The notes: generated from the sequence alone by a model not told the origin. A stretch of DNA of 64,000 bases from Marinilabilia salmonicolor JCM 21150 (GCF_000259075.1 NZ_AJKI01000031.1:124001-188000), one strand, 5' to 3'; positions 36,312-46,147 are shown, counted from the first letter of the stretch. Numbers and translations: made by a program.

Positions 36312-36996
36312 AACAACTCAGTTTTTCAAGAGAAAACATTTTGTTATCAATTAACAGAAATAACAACCAATCTGTTTTTTCAAAAAATGAAAAACTTCCG
36401 GTTTACTTATCTAAATTAAGGAAAAAATAAAGTCCTTTCCAAAACTTTGCCCTACAATTTAATCCATTTATCAAATATAACTGCACACTTAAGGTCTGTC
36501 ACTGGAAATTGGATAACGAAAACCATAGATTTGTAATTAGTCTTTGCAAGAAAACCCCGGCTACTGCATTTCGACAAGCTCAACGTGGCTCGTAATGCTC
36601 GTTTTTGAATCAGTTATTGACCAAAGATTCATCCCCGGGGAATATTGGAGGTTTCTGACAAGACTAATAACAAATTTTGCTTATTATATAGACAGGCTCT
36701 AACCTACCTTATAAATAAAAAAGGTAAGATGTAAACAGGCTGAATGTCTGAGAGTTTTGAGGTATCCCCCACGCCCCTCTCATTGTTGGTCGCGACGCGA
36801 CTAATAGAGGGGGAGTATTTATTACAATTTCCCTGGGGCGTTGTCCCAGGCTATTGCTTAAAGACCTTTGGCCTTTTAAAAACAGAGAACTATTTTCAAG
36901 TCAATTTTATTGAGAACGCCTAAATTTAGCAGGTAGTTGAACATCGTAATAGATAATTTATAAATAATCAAGATTAATGACAACGTCTTAATTTAT
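36312..36996. repeat. 685-base repeat-rich gap before the polysaccharide export gene
   Basis: No gene. It holds three items. At about 36489-36704 a stretch has degenerate ends (AGGTCTGTCACT ... TATAGACAGGCTC) that resemble the A/B element ends. At 36713-36880 is REP-like element R2, with CCCTGGGGCGTTGTCCCAGG and a CCCCTCTCATT...AATAGAGGGGG hairpin. At 36891-36967 is a segment nearly repeated at 48187-48263. Confidence 0.7.
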
Positions 36997-37809
36997 ATGT
37001 ACACAAATCCAGATTTCCTAAAAAAAACGTTTAACTCTGCTATCAGGATTGCAGGATTACTCCTGATCATTTCAGGAGCTATTGGTTGTCAAAGTCCGCG
37101 CAAAATGGTTTATCTTAAAAATGCATCAGGCCAGGATACCACAATGGTATATCATCAGCCGGATAAAAAATACAGAATCAGTTATGATGACATACTTTTT
37201 GTAAGAATACTGACAGGTAACCCTGAAATATCGGCACTTTACAACAATGCCCCCACTACCGGATTCAGCACCTCCATGACTTCGGAGGCCGACCAGTACA
37301 TCAATGGCTTTACGGTAAATGAAGAAGGGAAAATTAAACTTCCCGTATTAGGCTCCCTGGAAGTAAAGGGATTAACTCTTCAGGAAGTTGAAAAGCACAT
37401 CCAGGCTATGGCCGATCAATACCTCATCGATGCCACCGTAATCGTCAGGTTGCTGAATTTTAAAGTTACTGTTTTGGGAGAAGTAACCCGGCCGGGAGTT
37501 TACAGTCACTACAACGACAATATGACCATTCTGGAGGCCATCGGGAAAGCAGGTGATGTCACAGATCTGGGAGATAAGAGAAACATCATGGTCATAAGGA
37601 CTGTTCCTGAAGGAAGAACCACATTTGAAATTGACCTAACACAAAAAGACCTGATGACCTCTCCGGCCTTCTTTTTAAAACCAAACGATGTAATATATGT
37701 GAAGCCCTCCGGAAGCAAAGCATTCCAGATCAATCTGCCTACAATGAGCATGATTCTTTCGTCTGTAACCACCATCATAGTTCTCTTGCAATATTTTGAC
37801 AACCAATAA
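36997..37809 (+). CDS. polysaccharide export lipoprotein (Wza-like)
   Basis: 270 residues. Lipoprotein signal with Cys31 (SGAIGC). A polysaccharide-export (poly_export) domain contains YRISYDDILFVRILTGNPEIS and GFTVNEEGKIKLPVLGSLEVKGLTLQEVE; an SLBB domain follows (KVTVLGEVTRPGVYSHYNDNMTILEAIGKAGD); a C-terminal membrane segment is MSMILSSVTTIIVLLQYF. It forms the outer-membrane ring through which sugar chains leave. The kinase gene follows after 13 bases. No glycosyltransferase, flippase or polymerase genes adjoin. Confidence 0.9.
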   Translation: MYTNPDFLKKTFNSAIRIAGLLLIISGAIGCQSPRKMVYLKNASGQDTTMVYHQPDKKYRISYDDILFVRILTGNPEISALYNNAPTTGFSTSMTSEADQYINGFTVNEEGKIKLPVLGSLEVKGLTLQEVEKHIQAMADQYLIDATVIVRLLNFKVTVLGEVTRPGVYSHYNDNMTILEAIGKAGDVTDLGDKRNIMVIRTVPEGRTTFEIDLTQKDLMTSPAFFLKPNDVIYVKPSGSKAFQINLPTMSMILSSVTTIIVLLQYFDNQ

Positions 37810-37822
37810 CAAAAGATCAGAA

Positions 37823-40246
37823 ATGCCAAACCAGCGACCACTTTCAGAACAGGAGCACAAAGATACATTCACCCCGGGAAGCCAGCAGGACCTCACCAAA
37901 TGGATTCAGCGGTTTGCAGATTTATGGTATGTCTTTATTGCAGGTCTGCTGATTGCACTTTCCATTGCGTTCCTCATCAATAAATTTACTCACCCCGTTT
38001 ATAAGGGAAAAACCACCATTCTTGTCAGCTCTGAAAAAAACAATCCGGTAGGAGCTGAAGCCCTCATCCGTGACCTCTCTTTTGACAATCAGACCAACAT
38101 CAGGAATGAAATAGGAATCTTAAAATCCTACACACTGGCAAAAAGAACGCTAAAGGATTTAGATTTAACCACCGGATACTTCAAAATCCCCCGTATTACA
38201 GAAAATTGGCGCATCCCTTCACTCTCACGGGAACAATACAGCAACTGCCCCATTAAAGTAACTTCGGGGCAGAATGAAAAAAAGTTATACGACACTCCTT
38301 TCTATATTCGCATTTTGTCTCCAGGCACTTACTTATTGGAGTTTGAAGCTATCGTCAATGAAAGACAAATTGCCCAGACAGACACTTTTAGATTTGGCCA
38401 GTCCATCAGAAGCCCTTACTTCTCCTTCACTGTCAACCTCCGGGATAAATATGCTTCAGGGCTGTTCGATGAAGGATCTGACCATTACACATCTGATTAC
38501 AGTGTGATTTTCTACAACTCCGACCAATTGGCCTCTAATTTCAGCAACAAGCTTCAGGTCAATTTTTATTTTGATGATGCCTCCATCCTGGAGCTAAGCC
38601 TACAGGGCAGGCATCCAAAAAAAATAACAGACTACCTTAACCACCATGCGCAAGCTTTCATCGAAAACGGGTTGGAAGAGAAGAACCAGATTGCCAGTGC
38701 CACCATCCGGTTTATCGATGAACAAATCAGCGGCATCTCAGATTCCCTGGAGGAAGCAGAATCTGACTTTCAAAAATTCAGATCCCGGAATAAAGTCATC
38801 AATATCAGCACCGAAGGCAACTATGCCATGGAAAAACTTGAGAATCTGGTTTCTCAGAAAAGTGACCTTCAACGAATGTCGAAGTATTATGACTATTTAT
38901 TCGATTACATCCAGAACAGCAATGATTTTGACGATGTAATAGTCCCCAACACCATGGGTATTTCCGACCCTTCACTCAACAATCTGGTCAGTCGGCTGGC
39001 CGAATCCTATGCAACCCGCAACCGGCTATTGATGACCGCCCGCGAAAACAGTCCTCAGGTAAAACAGGCAACCAGAGAGATAGAAACCATCAAGGATGCC
39101 CTTACCGAGAACATCAGGAACATCATCAACACCTCACAGATTGAACTGGAGGTCATTGAAAACCAAATTGCCGAAGTAAACCGGCAGATACAAAAACTAC
39201 CGGGCACAGAACGTGAATACATCAATATTCAACGCGATTTCACCCTTAACGACAACATCTACACCTTTCTGCTCCAAAAAAGGGCCGAAGCAGGGATTGC
39301 ACTTGCTTCCAATGTATCGGACCATAAAATTGTCGATCCGGCATTGAAAAACACCACTTACCAAACGACACCAAAACCTCTGGCCAATATGATTATTGCA
39401 GGGCTTCTTGGACTGCTTCTGCCTGCCATTGGCATCGTTCTCAAAGACAGTCTGAACAACCGGATCAACGCTCGTTTCGTTGTAGAAGACTATACTTCTA
39501 TCCCTGTACTGGCACATATAGAGCACTACCGGTCAGAAAAAAAACTTCCGGTACTCGAATACCCCAGATCTCCGCTAACTGAATCCTTCAGAGCACTGCG
39601 GACCAACATTGACTTCATGCTGGGCAAGAATGCTCAACATCCCGTATTGGCCATTACATCCTCCATTTCCGGGGAAGGGAAATCGTTTTGTTCAGCCAAT
39701 CTGGGGGCTATTTTTGCACTTACAGGGAAAAAAGTTCTCGTAGTTGGAATGGATTTGCGTAAACCACAGACCCACACCGAATTCAGCATCGACAATTCAA
39801 AAGGGCTGAGCAATGTCCTAATCGGAACGGAGACTGCTGACAATGTTCTGGTGGAGTCACGACTTCCCGGATTGTTTGTGGTTCCTTCGGGCCCCATACC
39901 CCCCAATCCGGCAGAACTTCTGCAAAGTGATGAGATGAATCGCTTTCTCAGCGAAATGCGCCGCCGGTTCGATATGGTAATTCTGGATACACCACCGCTG
40001 GCTCTGGTCGCAGACACCTTGCTGGTCACCGAAGAAACAGATTTGAACCTGTTTATTCTCAGGCAGGGAATCTCCAAAAAGCAGGCACTAAGCTTTATCA
40101 ACCAAATGGTGGAATCGGGAAGAATCCGGAAAACCGGGCTACTGGTGAACGATGTAAAAATTCTGAATAATTACAGCCCGGCCAACCGATATGGGTATGG
40201 ATATGGTTATGGTAGATTTAAAAACAGTGGTTATTATGATTCATAA
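37823..40246 (+). CDS. Wzc-like polysaccharide copolymerase and tyrosine kinase
   Basis: 807 residues from the ATG at 37823 (a TTG nine codons upstream overlaps the previous gene and is less likely). Wzz domain first, with a membrane span near 35-55 and a second at about 520-540, joined by a periplasmic coiled coil. The cytoplasmic BY-kinase domain has Walker A (SSISGEGKSFCSANLG), A' (VVGMDLRKP) and B (DMVILDTPP). The C-terminus is a tyrosine cluster (YGYGYGYGRFKNSGYYDS), the usual site of self-phosphorylation. It controls chain length and export with the upstream gene. Confidence 0.92.
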   Translation: MPNQRPLSEQEHKDTFTPGSQQDLTKWIQRFADLWYVFIAGLLIALSIAFLINKFTHPVYKGKTTILVSSEKNNPVGAEALIRDLSFDNQTNIRNEIGILKSYTLAKRTLKDLDLTTGYFKIPRITENWRIPSLSREQYSNCPIKVTSGQNEKKLYDTPFYIRILSPGTYLLEFEAIVNERQIAQTDTFRFGQSIRSPYFSFTVNLRDKYASGLFDEGSDHYTSDYSVIFYNSDQLASNFSNKLQVNFYFDDASILELSLQGRHPKKITDYLNHHAQAFIENGLEEKNQIASATIRFIDEQISGISDSLEEAESDFQKFRSRNKVINISTEGNYAMEKLENLVSQKSDLQRMSKYYDYLFDYIQNSNDFDDVIVPNTMGISDPSLNNLVSRLAESYATRNRLLMTARENSPQVKQATREIETIKDALTENIRNIINTSQIELEVIENQIAEVNRQIQKLPGTEREYINIQRDFTLNDNIYTFLLQKRAEAGIALASNVSDHKIVDPALKNTTYQTTPKPLANMIIAGLLGLLLPAIGIVLKDSLNNRINARFVVEDYTSIPVLAHIEHYRSEKKLPVLEYPRSPLTESFRALRTNIDFMLGKNAQHPVLAITSSISGEGKSFCSANLGAIFALTGKKVLVVGMDLRKPQTHTEFSIDNSKGLSNVLIGTETADNVLVESRLPGLFVVPSGPIPPNPAELLQSDEMNRFLSEMRRRFDMVILDTPPLALVADTLLVTEETDLNLFILRQGISKKQALSFINQMVESGRIRKTGLLVNDVKILNNYSPANRYGYGYGYGRFKNSGYYDS

Positions 40247-40312
40247 ACTGATTAAGTCATCAATCTTCGTTATGAGATCATTGTAGGGGCTTCTGAAAAA
40301 GTCAATAAACTT

Positions 40313-40580
40313 AACCTACCTTATTCTTACGACAGGTAAGATGTAAACAGGCTGAAAGCCTGATAGCAATAGCCCGGGGCAACGCCCTGGGTTTTGAGGT
40401 ATCCCTCACGCCCCTCTCATTATTGGTCGCGTCGCGACCAATAATGAGAGGGGGAAATTTTCCTGGGGCGTTGCCCCAGGCTATTGCTTAAAGACCTTCG
40501 GCCTTTTAAAAACGCAACAACATTTTGTATTCCCCAAAAAGGAAAAAGCCTCGCTTTTGGGAAGATTGATTTATGGACTT
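40313..40580 (+). repeat. REP-like palindromic element R3 with 43-bp perfect palindrome
   Basis: It begins with AAGATGTAAACAGGCTGAAAGCCTG, then AGCCCGGGGCAACGCCCTGGG. A perfect hairpin at 40411-40453 has 21-bp arms and one loop base (centre GGTCGCGTCGCGACC). Then come CCTGGGGCGTTGCCCCAGG and AAGACCTTCGGCCTTTTAAAAACG, the last shared with 36870-36883 and 55400-55427. It fills the gap between the BY-kinase and plug genes (40247-40694), and no gene is seen there. Confidence 0.8.
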
Positions 40581-40694
40581 CGTCGATCTTCGATTCACAA
40601 ATGAAAAACCGTGCCTTTTCGATAAAACCACACATACAGAACACTCATATACAACCAACTGAGTTTCTTGGGGAAATCTTTTCCTATAATCAAA

Positions 40695-42038
40695 TCAGGG
40701 ATTAACCGAATTAACAACCTCCGTTCCAATGAGCCGATCATAACGCCCTCCGGCAGGTCGGTAATAGACCAGAATCAGATAATCATTTTCGGTACGACCG
40801 AAACTGCCTTCAACAGGCATTATAGCTCCGCGGCCGTCATTATCGTCAACCACCAGATACTGATAATTGTAATATCCCTGTTTCAGCAATAAAGTCAGTG
40901 TATAAAGATCCTTATCAAAATCAAACTCCATTTTATTCTGAGAAGTCAGCAACCAATTGGTCAGACCTCCCGTAAGATAAACCTCTCTCCCTCCAACCGG
41001 AGGCATCCAGTTGAGTGAGAAATGCACAAAAGCATAATCTGCAGAAACCTCAGGCTCCTGCTCTTCCTGAATCTCAATATAATAACGTCCGTTGAAATCT
41101 TTATGATAATAATAAGGTTTATCGCCATGGTGCTGGTCCGTAAAGACTTCAGCATGATAAAACGGATCATGGAAAGTTATATCCGAGATATGATCCGACT
41201 GAAACCGTAAACTTCGTAAATCCACCCAGCGGAACTCATTCCCCCCTTCCAAAATGACCTCCCGGTTGTAATTAAAATCCATGCGATCATTGCCAAAAAA
41301 CAAAGGCGGAAGTCCGGTGATAGCATTGTCGGTTCGTCCGTTTTGCATTACCGTAACCGACACCTCAGTACCCGGATCCATAATACTAAGCCCAGGATAA
41401 TGCACTTCGAAATCAATTTCCTGAAAATTACTCCGGCCGGACGACTGCATAGTGTATTTAACTTCAGCTTCCACCGACACCCGTTGCTCATTAACCATAA
41501 AACGTTTTACCAATACCGGACTTTCCCGTTTAAAACCCTCAAAAACCTTTAACACATAATTTCCGGACAAAAGGAGATCAATATTTTCGTTTGGAAAAAC
41601 CATTTCATAATGCACATAGTCGAAAGTGGTGTTAAAAGAACGTCTGAAATCCTCCACAGGAATCATCTGATCCCCCCTTGCATACTCTGTTCTCATCAAT
41701 CCGGAGGGATTCCAGTCTTTATCGTACAATTCAACGGAGTAGTAGTAACTTTTTATTTCGGTACCCAATTCGTCAAAGGAAAGAAATAACTTCTGCCCTG
41801 TTCCCAGTCCGATTACAGGATATGACATGGGCCAACCATTGCGATGAAAAAGAACTGTTTTTATATTGTCAGAAATTTGTTCGGGATTGTTAAAATCTCG
41901 TGAGACCTGCGAAAACAAGGAGAATGGGAGCAAAAAAATTAAAACCGGGAAAAAATTAAAGAAATTTTTACGCAAATAACAAGAACCAAAAGACGGTAGA
42001 ACTTGTTTGCCCAATGTAAAAAATATATAATTGCTCAT
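40695..42038 (-). CDS. T9SS plug protein (DUF5103 family)
   Basis: 447 residues with an N-terminal hydrophobic signal (FFPVLIFLLPFSLFSQ). The family formerly called DUF5103 contains the protein seen plugging the Sov/SprA translocon of the type IX system. Visible features are DNIKTVLFHRNGWPMSYPVIGLGTGQKLFLSFDELG and YYSVELYDKDWNPSGLMRTEYARG at the N-terminus and GGREVYLTGGLTNWLLTSQNKMEFD near the C-terminus. The start ATG at 42038 leaves a rather long N-region before the hydrophobic core. It is divergent from nqrA with an 88-base gap. Confidence 0.88.
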   Translation of the reverse strand: MSNYIFFTLGKQVLPSFGSCYLRKNFFNFFPVLIFLLPFSLFSQVSRDFNNPEQISDNIKTVLFHRNGWPMSYPVIGLGTGQKLFLSFDELGTEIKSYYYSVELYDKDWNPSGLMRTEYARGDQMIPVEDFRRSFNTTFDYVHYEMVFPNENIDLLLSGNYVLKVFEGFKRESPVLVKRFMVNEQRVSVEAEVKYTMQSSGRSNFQEIDFEVHYPGLSIMDPGTEVSVTVMQNGRTDNAITGLPPLFFGNDRMDFNYNREVILEGGNEFRWVDLRSLRFQSDHISDITFHDPFYHAEVFTDQHHGDKPYYYHKDFNGRYYIEIQEEQEPEVSADYAFVHFSLNWMPPVGGREVYLTGGLTNWLLTSQNKMEFDFDKDLYTLTLLLKQGYYNYQYLVVDDNDGRGAIMPVEGSFGRTENDYLILVYYRPAGGRYDRLIGTEVVNSVNP

Positions 42039-42089
42039 TTCGAAGTGGTTTCAATGCCCTAAAAAATACTCTAAAGTAATAAATTTAAC

Positions 42090-42097
42090 TATTTTTG
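42090..42097 (+). promoter_or_regulatory. -7 box candidate of the nqr operon
   Basis: TATTTTTG fits TAnnTTTG and lies 29 bases before the nqrA ATG. No TTG lies at the usual spacing upstream. Confidence 0.45.
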
Positions 42098-42126
42098 CAG
42101 ACAAATTCAAAAACCGTTTTTCAAAC

Positions 42127-43476
42127 ATGTCTGAGGTAATCAAAATAAAAAAAGGGTTGGACATTCGGCTCAAAGGCAAAGCAGATAATGTTTTTGGCCA
42201 GGCTCAACTACCCGATTTGTTTGCCATTAAGCCCACCGACTTTCAGGGGGTGGTGCCAAAGATGGTAATCAAGGAAGGCGAGAAAGTAAAGGCAGGCTCG
42301 GTACTTTTCTACGATAAGTATCAGCCCGATGTGAAGTTTGTTTCTCCGGTTAGCGGTGAGCTAAAAGCCGTGATTCGCGGTGAGCGCCGCAAAATACTGG
42401 AAGTGGTGGTTCAGTCGGACGGACAGAACGAGAGCCTCGACTTCGGCATCGGTGATGTTGCTTCTATTGATCGCGATGCTGTGGTAAAAAAGCTTCTGGA
42501 AGCAGGCGCATGGCCATACCTGCGTCAGCGTCCCTACGACATCATTGCACGCACAGGAGATACACCTAAAGCCATCTTCATTTCCGGATTTGACAGCGCT
42601 CCTCTTGCACCCGACTACGACTTTATAATGACGGGCAAAGAGAAAGAGTTCCAGACCGGAATTGATGTTCTTAAAAAGCTGGGCGACCAGGTTCACATCG
42701 GCCTCAATGATGATGCAGCTTCCAAAATTTACACCAATGTCAGCGGCGTTGAGACACACCGTTTCAAAGGCCCCCACCCCGCAGGTAATGTTGGCATTCA
42801 GATTGGGCACACCATGCCGATGAACAAAGGAGATGTCATCTGGACTATCCGGCCACAGGAAGTTGCAGCCATCGGCAAATTATTTGTAACCGGCAAGCCC
42901 GATTTCGAAAGAATCATCGTGGTGGCCGGATCGGAAATAAAGAAACCGGCGTACTTCCGCACCATCCTGGGGGCGGCTGTCACACCTTTCATTAAAGACA
43001 ACTTAAACACTGCCGAAAACATCCGGCTAATCAGTGGAAATGTCCTTACCGGATCACAGATCAGTGATGACGGATATCTGGGATTTTATCACGCTCAATT
43101 AACAGCCATTCCCGAAGGAGACGAATATGAGTTTATGGGATGGGCAGCACCCGGATTTGGAAAGTACAGTGTATCCCGCTCTTTTTTCAGCTGGCTGAAT
43201 CCGAAAAAAGAGTATCGCTTAAATGCCAATATGCATGGAGGCAAAAGAGCGATTGTGGTTTCAGGCGAGTACGAAAAAGTATTGCCCATGGACATCATGG
43301 CAGAGCAGCTTTTTAAAGCCATTCTGGTTGAAGACATCGACAAGATGGAACAACTGGGAATTTATGAACTGGCTGAAGAAGATATTGCTTTGTGCGAATT
43401 TGTATGTACCTCCAAACTGAATTTGCAGAAAATTCTTCGCGACGGAATAGATTTAATGATTAAGGAGCTGGGATAA
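42127..43476 (+). CDS. nqrA: Na+-NQR subunit A
   Basis: 449 residues. I start at the ATG at 42127 (MSEVIKIKKGLDIRLKGKA), which fits NqrA proteins, rather than the TTG 32 codons upstream. NqrA is a cytoplasmic subunit of the sodium-pumping NADH:quinone oxidoreductase. Motifs are VVPKMVIKEGEKVKAGSVLFYDK, ARTGDTPKAIFISGFDSAPLAPD and NVGIQIGHTMPMNKGDVIWTIRPQEVAAIG. First gene of nqrABCDEF; nqrB follows after 40 bases. Confidence 0.96.
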   Translation: MSEVIKIKKGLDIRLKGKADNVFGQAQLPDLFAIKPTDFQGVVPKMVIKEGEKVKAGSVLFYDKYQPDVKFVSPVSGELKAVIRGERRKILEVVVQSDGQNESLDFGIGDVASIDRDAVVKKLLEAGAWPYLRQRPYDIIARTGDTPKAIFISGFDSAPLAPDYDFIMTGKEKEFQTGIDVLKKLGDQVHIGLNDDAASKIYTNVSGVETHRFKGPHPAGNVGIQIGHTMPMNKGDVIWTIRPQEVAAIGKLFVTGKPDFERIIVVAGSEIKKPAYFRTILGAAVTPFIKDNLNTAENIRLISGNVLTGSQISDDGYLGFYHAQLTAIPEGDEYEFMGWAAPGFGKYSVSRSFFSWLNPKKEYRLNANMHGGKRAIVVSGEYEKVLPMDIMAEQLFKAILVEDIDKMEQLGIYELAEEDIALCEFVCTSKLNLQKILRDGIDLMIKELG

Positions 43477-43516
43477 CATCCTTCCGGTTTCATAACAAAA
43501 AAACAAATACTTTCGA

Positions 43517-44677
43517 ATGAAGGCATTACGGAATTATATAGATAAAATCAAGCCCCACTTTGAAAAAGGCGGGAAGTTTGAAAAGTTGCACTCCACATTC
43601 GATGCATTCGAAACCCTGTTGTTTGTTCCCAACACAACCAACAAAAACGGGGTGCATGTGCGCGACGCCATGGATATGAAACGCACCATGGCAACAGTAG
43701 TTCTTGCCCTGGTTCCGGCACTCCTTTTTGGCATTTGGAACGCAGGCTACCAGCACTTTCTGGCCACCGGCCAGGAGGCCGATTTCTGGCCAATGGTGCT
43801 GCACGGATTTTTAAAGGTATTCCCGATTGTTGTGGTCTCTTACGGAACAGGACTGATCATTGAGTTTATTTTTGCTCAGTTACGCGGACACGAAGTCAAT
43901 GAAGGGTTTTTGGTTTCCGGGATGCTGATTCCCCTGGTACTTCCTGTGGACATCCCGCTATGGATGGTTGCTGTAGCCACTGCTTTTGCAGTAATTATTG
44001 GCAAGGAGGTTTTTGGAGGAACAGGTATGAACATCTGGAACCCCGCACTTTTGGCAAGAGCATTTCTCTTTTTTGCTTATCCTGCACACATGTCGGGCGA
44101 CACTATTTGGATCAGTGGACTAACCGGTGGCGAGGGAATTGTTGACGGATATTCGGGTGCCACCGCGCTGGGAGCTGCAGTTACAACAGGAAATGTTGAT
44201 AAATTCTCACTGATGGATAGCTTTCTGGGCTTCATCCCCGGTTCCATCGGAGAAACTTCTACGCTGGCCATTTTGCTTGGAGCAATAATTCTCATCTATA
44301 CAGGTGTCGGAAGCTGGCGAATCATGCTTTCAGTTTTTGCCGGAGGCCTGCTGATGGCACTCGGATTTAATGCGATTGGTTCTACCCCGCTGATGCAGAT
44401 TCCTGCGCTTCACCAGCTGGTGTTAGGCGGATTTGCTTTTGGTGCCGTATTTATGGCAACTGATCCGGTATCGGCCACCCGCACAACCAGAGGGAAATAC
44501 ATTTACGGCTTCCTCATCGGAGTGCTGAGTATTATGATCAGGGTATTCAACCCGGCCTATCCCGAAGGTGTAATGCTGGCCATTCTGCTGATGAATACAT
44601 TTGCACCGCTGATTGACCATTTCGTAGTAGAAGGCAACATTAAACGACGTCTGAAAAGAGCAAGTGTAAACGCATAA
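43517..44677 (+). CDS. nqrB: Na+-NQR subunit B
   Basis: 386 residues with about ten membrane segments. It holds covalent FMN: the threonine of GYSGATALGA is Thr216. The quinone and riboflavin sites also lie in this subunit. The cytoplasmic N-terminal 50 residues precede the first span. nqrC begins 11 bases later. Confidence 0.96.
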   Translation: MKALRNYIDKIKPHFEKGGKFEKLHSTFDAFETLLFVPNTTNKNGVHVRDAMDMKRTMATVVLALVPALLFGIWNAGYQHFLATGQEADFWPMVLHGFLKVFPIVVVSYGTGLIIEFIFAQLRGHEVNEGFLVSGMLIPLVLPVDIPLWMVAVATAFAVIIGKEVFGGTGMNIWNPALLARAFLFFAYPAHMSGDTIWISGLTGGEGIVDGYSGATALGAAVTTGNVDKFSLMDSFLGFIPGSIGETSTLAILLGAIILIYTGVGSWRIMLSVFAGGLLMALGFNAIGSTPLMQIPALHQLVLGGFAFGAVFMATDPVSATRTTRGKYIYGFLIGVLSIMIRVFNPAYPEGVMLAILLMNTFAPLIDHFVVEGNIKRRLKRASVNA

Positions 44678-44688
44678 CAATTGATAAA

Positions 44689-45390
44689 ATGGACAGACAA
44701 GGAAATACATATACTTTTCTTTATGCTTCGGTAATGGTAATTGTAGTGGCTACGGTACTTGCGTTTGTTGCCGAAGCCCTCAACCCCATTCAGAAGAAGA
44801 ATGAAGAAGAGGCAAAAATGATAGACATTCTCAAATCGGTCAATATTGAAAGTACAACCGCCAATGTTGCCGAAAAATATGAGCAATACATCGGAGAAAA
44901 TGTCTATATCGTGAACTTTGAAGGCGAACGCCAGGATGTTAAGCCACAGGCTGCCTTCAACATTGACCTGAGCAAGGAGGTTAGAAAACCTCTTTCGGAC
45001 AGACAATATCCCGTTTTTGAGTGTCATCTCGACAACGGAGAAGTAAAATACATACTTCCCGTTCGTGGAAAAGGCCTTTGGGGTCCAATCTGGGGATATG
45101 TCGCCCTCAACGATGATAAAAACACCATTTTCGGAGCTACTTTCGACCATAAAGGAGAGACACCCGGGTTGGGAGCAGAAATTTCAACCGACGCCTTTCA
45201 GCAACAGTTCAAGGGTAAAACCATCTTCGACAATGGAGACCTTGTCTCTGTAGATGTGGTAAAAGGAGGTGTGCCCGACGATGCTCCGCACGGAGTGGAT
45301 GCCATATCGGGTGGTACTATTACCAGCCAGGGCCTCGACGCCATGCTGGAAGATTACTTTAACGGCTACGAAGCATTTTTAAAAAAATAA
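44689..45390 (+). CDS. nqrC: Na+-NQR subunit C
   Basis: 233 residues. An N-terminal membrane span (YASVMVIVVATVLAFVAEAL), then a periplasmic FMN-binding domain. The flavinylation site is SGGTITSQG with Thr210; the position normally Ala in the SGAT signature is Gly here. VRGKGLWGPIWGYVALNDDKNTIFGATFDHKGETPGLGAE is the flavin-binding core. Confidence 0.95.
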   Translation: MDRQGNTYTFLYASVMVIVVATVLAFVAEALNPIQKKNEEEAKMIDILKSVNIESTTANVAEKYEQYIGENVYIVNFEGERQDVKPQAAFNIDLSKEVRKPLSDRQYPVFECHLDNGEVKYILPVRGKGLWGPIWGYVALNDDKNTIFGATFDHKGETPGLGAEISTDAFQQQFKGKTIFDNGDLVSVDVVKGGVPDDAPHGVDAISGGTITSQGLDAMLEDYFNGYEAFLKK

Positions 45391-45402
45391 AAAGAGGGAA
45401 CT

Positions 45403-46065
45403 ATGAGTAGTGAGAAAGAACCTTTGTTCTCATCGAAGAACCTGAAGTTGTTAACCACACCGCTGGGAGCACAAAACCCGATTACCGTTCAGGTACTGGG
45501 TATTTGTTCAGCGCTGGCGGTTACTGCAAAACTTGAACCATCCATCGTGATGTCACTCTCGGTGGTATTTGTACTTGTTTTTTCAAATCTGATTGTATCA
45601 TTATTACGAAATACCATTCCGTCGCGTATCAGAATCATTGTTCAGCTGACGGTGGTGGCATCTCTGGTAATTCTGGTTGACCAGATACTTAAAGCTTTTG
45701 CCTACGAAGTAAGCAAGCAGCTCTCGGTATTTGTGGGTCTGATTATCACCAACTGTATCATCATGGGACGCCTGGAAGCTTTTGCCCTGGGCAACAAGCC
45801 CTGGCCTGCCGTTCTCGACGGATTCGGAAATGCTGCCGGCTATGGTCTCATCCTGGTAATTGTTGGTTTTGTTCGTGAGCTTTTTGGAACAGGCAACCTG
45901 ACATTCCCCGGCATCGGAGAAGTCCAGATTGTCCCCGACATTGTTTACGAATGGGGTTATGTTGACAACGGACTGATGATACTGCCTCCTATGGCGTTGA
46001 TTACCGTTGGTATCATTATCTGGGTTCAGCGTTCCAAAAACAAGGATTTGGTGGACATCAGCTAA
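45403..46065 (+). CDS. nqrD: Na+-NQR subunit D
   Basis: 220 residues, six membrane segments. NqrD and NqrE form the inner pair that in recent structures holds a [2Fe-2S] centre between inverted half-channels. Visible are GICSALAVTAKLEPS, with Cys30, and LIITNCIIMGRLEAFA. Starts 12 bases after nqrC; nqrE follows after 82 bases. Confidence 0.95.
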   Translation: MSSEKEPLFSSKNLKLLTTPLGAQNPITVQVLGICSALAVTAKLEPSIVMSLSVVFVLVFSNLIVSLLRNTIPSRIRIIVQLTVVASLVILVDQILKAFAYEVSKQLSVFVGLIITNCIIMGRLEAFALGNKPWPAVLDGFGNAAGYGLILVIVGFVRELFGTGNLTFPGIGEVQIVPDIVYEWGYVDNGLMILPPMALITVGIIIWVQRSKNKDLVDIS

Positions 46066-46147
46066 AACAGAACCTGGAGAAACAAGAGTCGAATCAGGTT
46101 TCCTGATGGGAATCTGAAAACTAGAAACAACAAATAATCAGAGAGAA

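Noticed and set aside
40247-40694. CRISPR-like array between the BY-kinase and plug genes
   Set aside because: The hairpins have different sequences and irregular spacing; no repeat-spacer pattern and no cas genes.
40484-40705. 73-residue frame beginning MLKDLRPFKNATT
   Set aside because: The opening residues come from the REP-like AAGACCTTCGGCCTTTTAAAAACGC block, which gives the same LKDLRPFKNATT at 55275-55478. Likely a repeat-derived artefact, not a gene.
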